Below, piece by piece: positions 49,811-58,276 of a stretch of 64,000 nucleotides of DNA (position 1 is the stretch's first letter; every line of letters begins with the position of its first letter). The notes under the pieces are model-generated. The model saw nothing but the letters and a program-made list of their open reading frames with translations. It was not told the origin of the DNA and did not search any database. The DNA comes from Mycoplana dimorpha. Its GTDB lineage: Bacteria > Pseudomonadota > Alphaproteobacteria > Rhizobiales > Rhizobiaceae. The translations under genes and the position numbers were made by a program. Location: NCBI RefSeq assembly GCF_003046475.1, contig NZ_PZZZ01000005.1, positions 248,001-312,000 on the forward strand, read 5' to 3'.

Positions 49811-50310
49811 AGCGGGCCATCCACCGGATAGTCTGCGACGGCGGCGCTCTGCTGATCCCGCCATTCATCCAGCCGGAGCGCCAGTTCGGGATCGGAGAGG
49901 GCCAGAACCGCGGCGGCGAGCAGGGCGGCATTGACGGCGCCGGCCTTGCCGATCGCCAGCGTCCCGACCGGGATGCCTGCCGGCATCTGCACGATCGACA
50001 GCAGGCTGTCCTGGCCGGACAGCGCCTTGGACTGGACCGGGACGCCGAAGACCGGCAGGGCGGTGAGTGCTGCAATCATGCCCGGCAGGTGGGCGGCGCC
50101 GCCGGCACCGGCGACGATCACCTTGAAACCTTCGGCACGAGCCTCCTTGGCGAACTGGTAGAGCCGCTCGGGGGTGCGGTGGGCGGAAACGATTCGCGCC
50201 TCGTAGTCGACCTCGAGGGCGTCGAGCGTATCGGCGGCGTTCTTCATCGTCTCCCAGTCGGACTGGCTGCCCATGACGATGGCGACTGGGGGCGTCTGCG
50301 GTGTCTTCAC
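49807..50310 (-). CDS. purE: N5-carboxyaminoimidazole ribonucleotide mutase
   Basis: This 167-residue class I PurE converts N5-CAIR to CAIR. The active-site blocks are [12 protein letters not shown] (residues about 11-22), SAHRTPERL and [12 protein letters not shown], all intact. The C-terminal 15 residues are slightly longer than in E. coli. It is the first gene of the purEK operon, with the purK ATG overlapping its stop codon. DUF465 follows upstream on the same strand by 14 bases and may share the promoter. Confidence 0.96.
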   Translation of the reverse strand: MKTPQTPPVAIVMGSQSDWETMKNAADTLDALEVDYEARIVSAHRTPERLYQFAKEARAEGFKVIVAGAGGAAHLPGMIAALTALPVFGVPVQSKALSGQDSLLSIVQMPAGIPVGTLAIGKAGAVNAALLAAAVLALSDPELALRLDEWRDQQSAAVADYPVDGPL

Positions 50311-50324
50311 GATCGGGTTCCGTT

Positions 50325-50537
50325 TCAGGCGATGATGTCAGGAATGATCTGATCTTCGATCTTCGAGATCCGGTCCTTGATCACGAGCTTCTTTTTCTTC
50401 ATCCGCTGAACCCTGAGCGCGTCGCAACCGACCTGAATCATGGCGTTGATGGCGGCGTCGTAGTCCTCGTGCTCCTGGCGCAGCCGGGCTATCGCCAACC
50501 GCAGTTCCGCCTGTTCCTGGTCTGCCATGCTCTTCAT
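50325..50537 (-). CDS. DUF465 (YdcH-like) protein A
   Basis: This 70-residue basic/acidic helical protein shows the DUF465 hallmark, a short helical hairpin with the [19 protein letters not shown]-terminal block. ATG 50537 (AGGGG just upstream) is used; the in-frame ATG 50528 gives 67 residues. Function is unknown, and it is likely co-transcribed with purEK. A second, divergent DUF465 gene lies 208 bases away on the other strand. Confidence 0.82.
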   Translation of the reverse strand: MKSMADQEQAELRLAIARLRQEHEDYDAAINAMIQVGCDALRVQRMKKKKLVIKDRISKIEDQIIPDIIA

Positions 50538-50745
50538 CCCATCCCCTGCCGATGGCGGCCGTACCTGCCCCACTCGCGTCCAGCGAGAAGGCTGCTCCTA
50601 CCATGAAAGGCAGGTCTACGGGAAGTAATCCTCGGCCATGAATTCGCCTTCGACAAATGAAAAATGGCATGGCAGACTTTGAATGTTGCAACCTCGACCA
50701 TCCGGCGCGAAAGCGTCGGGTGAGAGCAGAAGGAAGGAACTTGAT

Positions 50746-50919
50746 ATGTCGATTGAGGCTCATCTTGCCACGCTTGAAAAGAAGCACTTCGCCCTCGAGG
50801 AAGAGCTTCACGAAGCGATGACCCGGCCGTCCAAGGAGGATGTCGACATTGCCGAGATCAAGCGGCGGAAGCTGCGCATCAAGGACGAGATCGAGAGACT
50901 GCGCTCGTCGACGAATTGA
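50746..50919 (+). CDS. DUF465 (YdcH-like) protein B
   Basis: This 57-residue paralogue of the previous protein has MSIEAHLATLEKKHFALEEE and the family C-terminal block IKRRKLRIKDEIERLRSS. AAGGAAGGAA lies six bases before ATG 50746. The family function is unknown. The divergent arrangement suggests an old duplication with shared intergenic control. It is followed by a strong terminator. Confidence 0.85.
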   Translation: MSIEAHLATLEKKHFALEEELHEAMTRPSKEDVDIAEIKRRKLRIKDEIERLRSSTN

Positions 50920-51014
50920 CGGGCAGGTGTTTTTAAACAGGGATTCCGCTACCCGTCATCGCAAAAAATGACAAAGGCGGGGGCCGACAGGCCTTCAAAC
51001 ATCCAACCGTTTCG

Positions 51015-51047
51015 GCATCCCGGCTGCTCCCGCGCCGGGATGCTTTT
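51015..51047 (+). terminator. Terminator after DUF465 protein B
   Basis: GCATCCCGG (51015-51023) pairs with CCGGGATGC (51035-51043) around an 11-base loop, followed by TTTTG. Confidence 0.8.
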
Positions 51048-51131
51048 GTTTGAGGTAGGTCACGACCGCCGTTCGAGCGATCCGATCGCCACGGCGGTTG
51101 CCGTTGCGCTGCATGGGCCTCTGTCCCGCCG

Positions 51132-51902
51132 CTACACCAACAATGCCACTCCGTCATAGGCGAGCTTAAGGCCTGCGAGCAGCGCCATCGTGTACATGAA
51201 GGGATAGAACACGTCCGGCTTCATGCGCTTGACCATGTATCCGCCGGCGGCGGTCGCCGCGACCGCGATCGGCGCCAGCGTCGCCGAGATCGTCAGGTGG
51301 GCCGTGTCGAGCTGGCCGAGCGCGAAGTAGGGGACGAGCTTGACCGCATTGAGGATCGCGAAGTAGCGCACCGCCGCCCCGGTATAGTCGCGCGGCGGAA
51401 GCTTCAGCGGCAGCGCGTAGACCTGGAACGGCACGCCGCCGGCATGCGCCACGAAGCTGCCGTACCCGGCCAGCGTGCCGAAGAAGGCGGCCGGGCCGGC
51501 GCGGTGCGGCTTGGGGGGAACGGCGATGCCCCGCCGGATCTGCCACTGGCCGTAAAAATAGCGCAGCGCGAAGAAGATGGTGATGATGCCGATGATCAGC
51601 CGCAGCGCATCGCGCGGCACGTAAGCCGACGTCGCCCAGCCCAGCCCGATGCCGATGATGCCGCCCGGCAGCAGCAGTTGCAGGGTGCGCCGGTCATTGT
51701 GGCGGCGCCAGATCCACAGCGAGACGACATCGCTGGCGACGAGGATCGGCAGCAGGATCGCCGCCGCTTGCACGGGCGGAACCACCATGGCAAGGATGGG
51801 GACGCCCATCAGCGCCAGCGCCTCGCCCATCCCACCCTTGGTGAGGCCGACGAGGATGACGGCGGGAACGGCGGCGAGATAGAGGCTGGGGTCGATGGAC
51901 AT
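51132..51902 (-). CDS. TSUP family (TauE/SafE) membrane transporter
   Basis: This 256-residue inner-membrane protein has about eight hydrophobic segments, with the TauE/SafE signature TKGGMGEALALMGVPIL in the first repeat and GYGSFVAHAGGVPFQVYALP in the second. These proteins are thought to export sulfite, sulfoacetate or other organic anions. ATG 51902 (MSIDPSLYLAAVP) was chosen. The substrate is unknown. It is divergent from the ThiE-like gene by 100 bases. Confidence 0.87.
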   Translation of the reverse strand: MSIDPSLYLAAVPAVILVGLTKGGMGEALALMGVPILAMVVPPVQAAAILLPILVASDVVSLWIWRRHNDRRTLQLLLPGGIIGIGLGWATSAYVPRDALRLIIGIITIFFALRYFYGQWQIRRGIAVPPKPHRAGPAAFFGTLAGYGSFVAHAGGVPFQVYALPLKLPPRDYTGAAVRYFAILNAVKLVPYFALGQLDTAHLTISATLAPIAVAATAAGGYMVKRMKPDVFYPFMYTMALLAGLKLAYDGVALLV

Positions 51903-52002
51903 GCGCGGCGATTGATCCGTTGCGATATCCGGTCTATCGGCTTTGGCGAGGCCTGGCGAGACCCCCTCGCCGCGCGATGTGAATGCAGACGATGGATATT
52001 CG

Positions 52003-52656
52003 ATGACTGGAACCGAAAACCGCTGCCGCCTGGTGCTGATCGTGCCCGAGGGCGACGACATCGCCGCCCGCAGGACGATGCTGGAGGACGCGCTGCGCGG
52101 CGGCGATGTCGCTTCGGTGATCCTGCCGCAATACGGGCTCGAGGACAGCCTGTTCCAGCAGCATGCCGAGGCGCTGGTGCCGGTGATCCAGCACGCCGGG
52201 GCGGCGGCGCTGATCGCGGGCGACACCCGGGTCGCCGGGCGTGCCCGCGCCGACGGGCTGCACGTCACCGGCGGCCTCGAGGCGCTCGCCGAGGCGATGG
52301 AAAAGCATTCGCCGAAGCTGATCGTCGGTGCCGGCCATGCGAAGGACCGCCACATGGCGCTGGAGGTCGGCGAACTGGCGCCGGACTACATCTTCTTCGG
52401 CAAGATCGGCGGCGACATCAAGCCGGAGGCACACCAGAAGAACCTGGCGCTTGCCGAATGGTGGGCGTCGATGGTCGAGGTGCCCTGCATCGTCATGGGC
52501 GGCACCGATCCGCAGTCCGCGCTGGCGGTCGCCGAAACCGGCGCCGAATTCGTGGCGCTCTGCCAGGCGGTCTTTGCCGAGCCCGCGAACGCCGCCCAGG
52601 CCGTTGCCGCCGTGAACGCGCTGCTTGACGAAAAAGCGCCACGGTTCGAGGATTAA
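52003..52656 (+). CDS. Thiamine-phosphate synthase-like protein
   Basis: This 217-residue TIM-barrel protein of the ThiE/TenI family has a visible phosphate-binding GGTDPQSALAVAETGAEFVA and LIAGDTRVAGRARADGLHVTG near the middle. ThiE couples HMP-PP with thiazole phosphate; the residues I can see allow ThiE or a TenI-like role. Rhizobia often carry this extra copy outside the main thi operon, so I do not assign thiE. The start rests on the family N-terminus (CRLVLIVPEG), with a weak ribosome site. The Sel1-repeat gene follows after 9 bases. Confidence 0.75.
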   Translation: MTGTENRCRLVLIVPEGDDIAARRTMLEDALRGGDVASVILPQYGLEDSLFQQHAEALVPVIQHAGAAALIAGDTRVAGRARADGLHVTGGLEALAEAMEKHSPKLIVGAGHAKDRHMALEVGELAPDYIFFGKIGGDIKPEAHQKNLALAEWWASMVEVPCIVMGGTDPQSALAVAETGAEFVALCQAVFAEPANAAQAVAAVNALLDEKAPRFED

Positions 52657-52665
52657 AGGCGGCGC

Positions 52666-54009
52666 ATGACGAGGGCTTCCGACTTCAGGCTGTTTCGGCT
52701 GACAACGCTACTGTGCTGCGCGCTTGGCGCCGGCGTGCCGTTCGCGTTCGCTCAGGATGCGCCGAAGCCGGAGGCCGCGCAGGCTGACAATAGCGGAGAA
52801 CACGCCGGCGGCGATGCCGTCCCGGCGATGGTGCCGAACGCCGCCAGACCCGACGCGGCCGAGCCGGCCACAGCTCTTCCGGGCATCCCGGGCGCGCCGG
52901 CAGACAGCACGACTTCCCCGGCCAAGGCCGGGCCGGCCGAAGCCGCCGTGGGCGACGAGAACGCCGCCGGCCTCGATGGACCGGCCCCGGACAGCCGCGC
53001 TTCGCGGCTCCTCGAACCCACCGGCGAAAGCGAGCCGGTCGGCAGGCTGACCCCGAAGGACGGTAACCCCGCCCTGGGCGACGGCAAGACACTGCAGGCG
53101 CCATCCGAGGGTCTGGGCGTGCTCGACCGCATGGGCGTGCCGCTGCCCGAACTGCCGGCGGAAAAAGCCTATTCCGGAAAGATCGACGAGGCCTATGGCG
53201 CCTTCCAGCGCGGCCTCTATCTGACCGCGATGGAACTCGCCATTCCCCGCGCCGAGGCCGGGGATGCCGCGGCGCAGACGCTGGTTGCCGAACTCTTCAA
53301 CCAGGGTTTCGGCGTCAAGCGCGATCGCAAGCAGGCGGCCTTCTGGTACAAGCAGGCGGCCGAGGGCGGCGATCCGGCCGGCATGTTCAAGTATGCGCTG
53401 CTGCTGATGGAGGGGCGGGTCGTGCCACGCGACCGCAAGGCGGCCGACAATTTCATGAAGCAGGCGGCGGACGCCGGCAATGCCTCGGCGCAGTTCAACT
53501 ATGGCCAGATGCTCGTCGCCGACATGCCCGGCGAAAAGGGGCTGCGCGCCGCCTTGCCCTATTACGAGAAGTCGGCCGAACAGGGCATCGCCGACGCCCA
53601 GTACGCGCTCTCGCAGCTCTATACCAACCTCACCGGACTGCCTCCAGAGAAGACCAGGCGCGCCCGCGAATGGCTGGTGCGGGCGGCGCGGGCTGGATTC
53701 GACACCGCGCAGCTCGACCTCGGCATCTGGCTCGTCAACGGGATTGCCGGCGAGCGCGACAACGAAGCCGGTTTCGGCTGGCTCAGCAGGGCGGCCAATG
53801 GCGGCAACGTCGTGGCGCAGAACCGGCTCGCCTATCTCTATATCAACGCGATCGGGACCAGGCCCGACCCGGTCGAGGCGGGCAAGTGGTTCGTGCTGTC
53901 GCGCCGCGCCGGCCTCCACGATCCCGGCCTGGAGGATTTCTATCTGGGGCTGACCGACGAGCAGCAGAAGGCGGCGATCAGCGCCGCCAACAAGTTCCGC
54001 CGGCGATAG
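52666..54009 (+). CDS. Sel1/TPR-repeat exported protein
   Basis: This 447-residue protein has a signal peptide (LLCCALGAGVPFAFA) and a long Ala/Pro/Asp-rich linker (about 30-165). Five or more Sel1-like repeats follow (about 175-425), each containing A-x-x-x-G-x-A-x-A-x-x-x-L-G-x-x-Y variants such as AAAQTLVAELFNQGFGVKRD and AQYALSQLYTNLTGLPPE. Such proteins scaffold complexes at the envelope. It lies immediately behind the ThiE-like gene. Partner proteins are unknown. Confidence 0.83.
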   Translation: MTRASDFRLFRLTTLLCCALGAGVPFAFAQDAPKPEAAQADNSGEHAGGDAVPAMVPNAARPDAAEPATALPGIPGAPADSTTSPAKAGPAEAAVGDENAAGLDGPAPDSRASRLLEPTGESEPVGRLTPKDGNPALGDGKTLQAPSEGLGVLDRMGVPLPELPAEKAYSGKIDEAYGAFQRGLYLTAMELAIPRAEAGDAAAQTLVAELFNQGFGVKRDRKQAAFWYKQAAEGGDPAGMFKYALLLMEGRVVPRDRKAADNFMKQAADAGNASAQFNYGQMLVADMPGEKGLRAALPYYEKSAEQGIADAQYALSQLYTNLTGLPPEKTRRAREWLVRAARAGFDTAQLDLGIWLVNGIAGERDNEAGFGWLSRAANGGNVVAQNRLAYLYINAIGTRPDPVEAGKWFVLSRRAGLHDPGLEDFYLGLTDEQQKAAISAANKFRRR

Positions 54010-54017
54010 AGTATTTC

Positions 54018-54055
54018 TCCCGAAAGCGGGAACCGGTTTCGGGACAAAGACATGC
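54018..54055. repeat. Dispersed palindromic repeat (CCCGAAA..GGAACCGGTTTCGGG type)
   Basis: TCCCGAAAGCGGGAACCGGT is followed by TTCGGGACAAAGACATGC. It resembles the abundant rhizobial intergenic repeat with GGGAACCGGTTTTCGG and ATCATGC. It lies between the Sel1 gene and efp. The rest of that 245-base region shows no gene. Confidence 0.6.
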
Positions 54056-54254
54056 GAAAAGAAAGACGGTCCCGAACTTGCCTGGCAATGGATGTGAGGG
54101 ATCGCGATGATCCCTGTCAGCCCAGCCCGGCGGCCTACGAATGGCTGCCTGCTTGCGCGCAGACTTGAACTTTGAAGGGATTTGTGGTCTTGAGGCCGCA
54201 AGACGGTTCTGGTCGCCCGATGGCGCGGAGCCGGCAACACCTCGCGGAACCCTC

Positions 54255-54818
54255 ATGAAAATCAGCGGCAACGAAATCAAGCCGGGCAACGTCATCGAGC
54301 ACAACGGCGGCCTGTGGGCGGCGGTCAGGTGCAACACCGTCAAGCCCGGCAAGGGCGGCGCCTTCAACCAGGTCGAGTTGAAGAACCTGATCGACGGCAC
54401 CAAGCTGAACGAGCGCTTCCGCTCCTCGGAAACGGTCGAACGTGTCGAGCTCGAGAAGAAGGACTTCCAGTTCCTGTTCGCGCGGGACGAGGGCCTCGTC
54501 TTCATGGACGTCGACAGCTACGACCAGCTGGAGCTGCAGAAGGAATTCGTCGGCGACCGCGCCGCCTTCCTGCAGGACGGCATGATGGTCACGGTCCAGC
54601 TCTATGACGAGAAGCCGATCGGCGTGTCGTTGCCCGACCAGGTCGTGCTTGCGATCGCCGAGGCCGACCCGGTGGTGAAGGGGCAGACCGCAGCCTCGTC
54701 CTACAAGCCGGCGATCCTCGAAAATGGTGTGCGCGTGCTGGTGCCGCCGTTCATCGAGGCGGGCGAGCGCATTCTCGTCGACACCAACGAAATCACCTAT
54801 CTTCGGCGCGCCGACTGA
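54255..54818 (+). CDS. efp: Elongation factor P
   Basis: This 187-residue translation factor relieves ribosomes stalled at polyproline stretches. It has three beta-barrel domains, a KOW-like N-domain with KPGKGGAF whose Lys33 corresponds to the lysine modified in other bacteria, and OB-fold central and C-terminal domains ending [10 protein letters not shown]. Ala/Pro-rich secreted proteins in this window would benefit from it. ATG 54255 ([11 protein letters not shown]) follows a weak GCGGAA site. No modification genes are adjacent. Confidence 0.95.
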   Translation: MKISGNEIKPGNVIEHNGGLWAAVRCNTVKPGKGGAFNQVELKNLIDGTKLNERFRSSETVERVELEKKDFQFLFARDEGLVFMDVDSYDQLELQKEFVGDRAAFLQDGMMVTVQLYDEKPIGVSLPDQVVLAIAEADPVVKGQTAASSYKPAILENGVRVLVPPFIEAGERILVDTNEITYLRRAD

Positions 54819-54884
54819 GGCCGCCTTCCGCCGGCGGTGTGCAGACCGCCTCCGCCGCCGGACAATTGACAAGGACAAGTCCCG

Positions 54885-55685
54885 ATGGCCCGCTCAGCTC
54901 TTCTCAACGTCATGGTCCAGGCCGCCTTCAAGGCCGGCAAGTCGCTCGCCCGTGACTTCGGCGAGGTGCAGAACCTGCAGGTGTCGCTGAAGGGCCCCGG
55001 CGACTACGTGTCCCAGGCCGACCGCAAGGCCGAAAAGCTGATCCGCGACGAGCTGCTCAAGGCCCGCCCGACCTATGGCTTTCTCGGCGAGGAGAGCGAG
55101 GAGATCAAGGGCACCGACGGCGCGCACCGCTGGATCGTCGACCCGCTCGACGGCACGACGAACTTCCTGCACGGCATTCCCTTCTTCGCCTCCTCGATCG
55201 CGCTGGAGCGCAACGGCGAGATCGTCGCCGCCGTCGTGCTGAACCCGGCGACCGACGAGCTCTACACCGCCGAGAAGGGCGGCGGCGCCTTCCTCAACGA
55301 TCGCCGCCTGCGGGTCGCCGCCCGCAAGGAGCTGTCCGACAGCGTGATCGCCTGCGGCGTGCCGCATCTCGGCCGCGGCAACCACGGCAAGTTCCTGATC
55401 GAGCTGCGCCACGTCATGGGCGAGGCTGCCGGGATCCGCCGCATGGGCGCCGCCTCGCTCGATCTCGCCTATGTCGCTGCCGGACGCTTCGACGGCTACT
55501 GGGAGCGCGACCTGTCGGCATGGGACATGGCCGCCGGCATCCTGCTGGTCCGCGAGGCCGGCGGCTTCGTCTCCGATCTCGACGGCGGCAATGCCATGCT
55601 GGATGCCGGCAATGTCGTCTGCGGCAACGAATATGTCCGCAAGGCGCTCTTCGAGGTGCTGCACCGCCCGGTGCCGACCCGGTAG
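54885..55685 (+). CDS. suhB: Inositol monophosphatase family protein, SuhB type
   Basis: This 266-residue Mg2+-dependent phosphatase has the metal-binding motifs FLGEESEE (residues about 66-73), VDPLDGTTNFLHG (about 85-97) and SAWDMAAGILLVREAGG near 210. Length and motifs match SuhB, which hydrolyses inositol-1-phosphate and in E. coli also acts in rRNA antitermination. It begins 66 bases after efp and is likely co-transcribed with it. The HisN copy at 6764 has a different signature. Confidence 0.93.
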   Translation: MARSALLNVMVQAAFKAGKSLARDFGEVQNLQVSLKGPGDYVSQADRKAEKLIRDELLKARPTYGFLGEESEEIKGTDGAHRWIVDPLDGTTNFLHGIPFFASSIALERNGEIVAAVVLNPATDELYTAEKGGGAFLNDRRLRVAARKELSDSVIACGVPHLGRGNHGKFLIELRHVMGEAAGIRRMGAASLDLAYVAAGRFDGYWERDLSAWDMAAGILLVREAGGFVSDLDGGNAMLDAGNVVCGNEYVRKALFEVLHRPVPTR

Positions 55686-55883
55686 ACCGGTGCGGCGCCG
55701 AAGGGCGCCCGCCGCGGCGGCCGCAACCTGCGGCGTCATTTTCGCCGCGCGCACCCCGGTTGCGCCGCCCTATCCTTGCCGATGCTGTGAACTGTCGCGC
55801 CCAAGGGCGCGTTCTGGCTCTTCAATTCGGCGCAATCTTCCTCTACGCTCGCTCGCGTGGTGAAAGCAGGAGATGCGCGGATT

Positions 55884-56972
55884 ATGACAAAGCTGGCGCT
55901 GTCGGGTTGGGAAGAGCCGGCCGAAACCGGGGAGGACTATCCCCACAAGCTCTCAAGTCCGATGCCGTTCTTCTGGACCATGGTGATCTTCCTGATCATC
56001 GTCGGGTTCGTGGCCGCCATCCTGTTCCGCCAGGCGCACGCGGCCTTCGTCAGCAATCCCGGCCTCAACGGCCTCATCCTCGGCGTGCTGGCGATCGGCA
56101 TCCTCTTGGTGTTCAGCCACGTGCTGTCGCTGCGGCCGGAGGTGCGCTGGTTCAATTCCTACCGGGCGGCCGGCAGCGCCGAGAAGGTCGGGCGCAATCC
56201 GGTGCTGCTGGCGCCGATGCGCGCGCTGATCGGCAAGCATCATTCCTTCGCGATCTCGACGACGGCGCTGCGCTCGATCCTCGATTCGATCGCCACCCGG
56301 CTCGACGAATCGCGCGACACCTCGCGCTACCTCATCGGGCTGCTGGTCTTCCTCGGCCTACTCGGCACCTTCTGGGGCCTGCTCGGCACGATCGGCTCGA
56401 TCACCACCGTCATCCAGTCGCTCGACGCCGGGGCGGGGTCGGCAAACGACGTGCTCACCGCCCTGAAGGAAGGTCTCTCCGCGCCGCTGTCGGGCATGGG
56501 TACGGCGTTCTCCACCTCGCTGTTCGGCCTGTCCGGCTCGCTGATCCTCGGCTTCCTCGACCTGCAGGCGGGCAGGGCGCAGAACCGCTTCTACACCGAG
56601 CTGGAGAACTGGCTGACCTCAGTGACCGACGTGTCGTCCGAACTCGCGCCGGCGGCATCCGCCAATGGCGGCGAGGCGGTGGACATCCGGGCGCTCGCCG
56701 AACAGATCCTGAAGCTGTCGCAGGAAGGCGGCCACAGCCGCTCCTCGGCAGCCATGGCGAGCCTCGCCGAAGGCATCCAGGGCCTCGTCAAGAACATGCG
56801 CAACGAGCAGCAGATGCTGCGCGACTGGATCGAGTCGCAGCAGGACGAAGCCAAGGCGCTGCGCAAGACCCTCGACAAGCTGGCGGCGCGCACCGCCGAT
56901 CTTGGCGGCGACCGGTCCTCCGAGCGGGCCGATGATCGCCCGCGCCTTCGCGACCAGGCCGGGGGCGAGTGA
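55884..56972 (+). CDS. MotA/TolQ/ExbB proton channel family protein
   Basis: This 362-residue inner-membrane protein has four hydrophobic segments (PFFWTMVIFLIIVGFVAA, LILGVLAIGILLVFSHVL, YLIGLLVFLGLLGTFWGLL and AFSTSLFGLSGSLILGFL). The last two carry the TolQ/MotA-type G-T-F-W-G-L-L-G-T-I-x-S motif. A long cytoplasmic helix-rich tail follows. ATG 55884 is preferred; AGGAG lies 11 bases upstream, while a GTG nine codons earlier is less likely. It is paired with the MotB/OmpA-like gene 3 bases downstream, so the two form a stator-like unit. No flagellar genes are nearby, so a cell-envelope energy-transducing role is likelier. Confidence 0.88.
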   Translation: MTKLALSGWEEPAETGEDYPHKLSSPMPFFWTMVIFLIIVGFVAAILFRQAHAAFVSNPGLNGLILGVLAIGILLVFSHVLSLRPEVRWFNSYRAAGSAEKVGRNPVLLAPMRALIGKHHSFAISTTALRSILDSIATRLDESRDTSRYLIGLLVFLGLLGTFWGLLGTIGSITTVIQSLDAGAGSANDVLTALKEGLSAPLSGMGTAFSTSLFGLSGSLILGFLDLQAGRAQNRFYTELENWLTSVTDVSSELAPAASANGGEAVDIRALAEQILKLSQEGGHSRSSAAMASLAEGIQGLVKNMRNEQQMLRDWIESQQDEAKALRKTLDKLAARTADLGGDRSSERADDRPRLRDQAGGE

Positions 56973-56975
56973 TCG

Positions 56976-58007
56976 ATGGCGCTCGCCCGCAATCGCCGTT
57001 CGCAACGGGTCGTCGACTACTGGCCGGGCTTCGTCGACGCGCTGTCGACGCTCTTGCTCTCCATCATGTTCCTGCTCTGCGTCTTTGTCGTCGCGCAGTT
57101 CTTCATGAGCCGCGAGATCACCGGCAAGGACGAGGTCCTTGACCGGCTGACGAGCCAGGTCAACGAGCTGACGCAGCTGCTGGCGCTGGAAAAGAGCGGC
57201 AAGCAGGACCTCGAGGACACCCTGGCCAATCTCCAGGCCTCGCTCGCCGAATCGGAAGGGGAGCGGTCGCGCCTGCAGCAGATGCTGAGCCAGGGCAGCG
57301 GCGCCTCCGACGCCGCCAACGCCCGCGTCGCCACCCTCACCGAAACGCTCGACGCCGAAAAGCAGGTGAGCGCCCGCGCCCTCAGCCAGATCGAGCTGTT
57401 GAACCAACAGATCGCCGCACTCCGCAGCCAGATCGCCGCCGTCGAGGGGGCGCTGCAGGCCTCCGAGGCCAAGGACCAGGCCTCGCAGGCGAAGATCGCC
57501 GACCTCGGCCGCCGGCTGAACGTCGCGCTCGCCCAGCGCGTGCAGGAGCTGAACCGCTATCGCTCCGACTTCTTTGGCCGCTTGCGGGAAATCCTCTCCG
57601 ACCGTGAGAACATCCGCATCGTCGGCGACCGTTTCGTGTTCCAGTCAGAGGTGCTCTTCCCCTCCGGCGGCAGCGAACTCAATCCGGACGGGCAGGCGGA
57701 AATGGCCAAGCTCGCCTCCGCCGTGCTCGATCTCGCCAAGGAGATCCCGCCGGAGATCAACTGGGTGCTGCGCGTCGACGGCCACACCGACAACGTGCCG
57801 CTCTCCGGGTTTGGGCGCTACGCCGACAACTGGGAGCTCTCCTCGGCGCGCGCCACCTCGGTGGTCAAGTTCCTGATCTCGAAGGGCGTGCCCGCCGACC
57901 GCCTGGTCGCCGCCGGCTTCGGCGAGTACCAGCCGCTCGCCCCCGGCGACACCGACCAGGCCCGCGCCACCAACCGCCGCATCGAGCTGAAGCTGACGGA
58001 GAAGTAA
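56976..58007 (+). CDS. MotB/OmpA-like peptidoglycan-binding stator partner
   Basis: This 343-residue protein has one N-terminal membrane helix (ALSTLLLSIMFLLCVFVVAQFF, about residues 22-43) whose Asp21 in GFVDALSTL sits where MotB has its proton-binding aspartate. A long coiled coil (about 50-200) and a C-terminal OmpA domain (about 210-343) with RVDGHTDNVPLSG follow. It begins 3 bases after the channel gene. Such pairs couple the proton gradient to a cell-wall-anchored complex. Its exact role outside motility is unknown. Confidence 0.9.
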   Translation: MALARNRRSQRVVDYWPGFVDALSTLLLSIMFLLCVFVVAQFFMSREITGKDEVLDRLTSQVNELTQLLALEKSGKQDLEDTLANLQASLAESEGERSRLQQMLSQGSGASDAANARVATLTETLDAEKQVSARALSQIELLNQQIAALRSQIAAVEGALQASEAKDQASQAKIADLGRRLNVALAQRVQELNRYRSDFFGRLREILSDRENIRIVGDRFVFQSEVLFPSGGSELNPDGQAEMAKLASAVLDLAKEIPPEINWVLRVDGHTDNVPLSGFGRYADNWELSSARATSVVKFLISKGVPADRLVAAGFGEYQPLAPGDTDQARATNRRIELKLTEK

Positions 58008-58073
58008 GGGGCGGACCGGTGTTCCGGCTGTGGGAGGGGGCGCCTAGCACCGGTAGCTCTTGTCCGGAATTTC

Positions 58074-58087
58074 GTAGCAAATGCTAC
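58074..58087. repeat. 14-bp palindrome at the edge of the AT-richer island
   Basis: GTAGCA-AA-TGCTAC is a perfect palindrome, of the size and style used by small dimeric repressors. It lies 67 bases past the MotB-like stop codon and 190 bases from the HEPN gene stop. No partner gene is visible between; the 269-base gap holds nothing else. Confidence 0.5.
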
Positions 58088-58276
58088 CAACGTCCGCTTC
58101 CGGCCCGGGAGCTGTCATTGTCCTCGGCAACGACGAACATCGTGGAAGTGGTGGGAAGCGGACTTCTGACGCATCAGTTCGAAAAAGCAGACATTTGGTG
58201 ACCGGCTAATTTGGTACTATTGGCGGACAGGCCACCATTGGAACTGAGGCTCGTCAGGCAGAAATTGTGAGGAAAC

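Noticed and set aside
54819-55883. Possible suhB/MmgR-type small RNA near the inositol monophosphatase gene
   Set aside because: Neither flanking gap has the conserved stem-loop and T-run that such a small RNA would need.
58008-58276. Short open frame at 58019-58201 as an antitoxin
   Set aside because: No ribosome site and no family resemblance; it is next to the palindrome but looks random.
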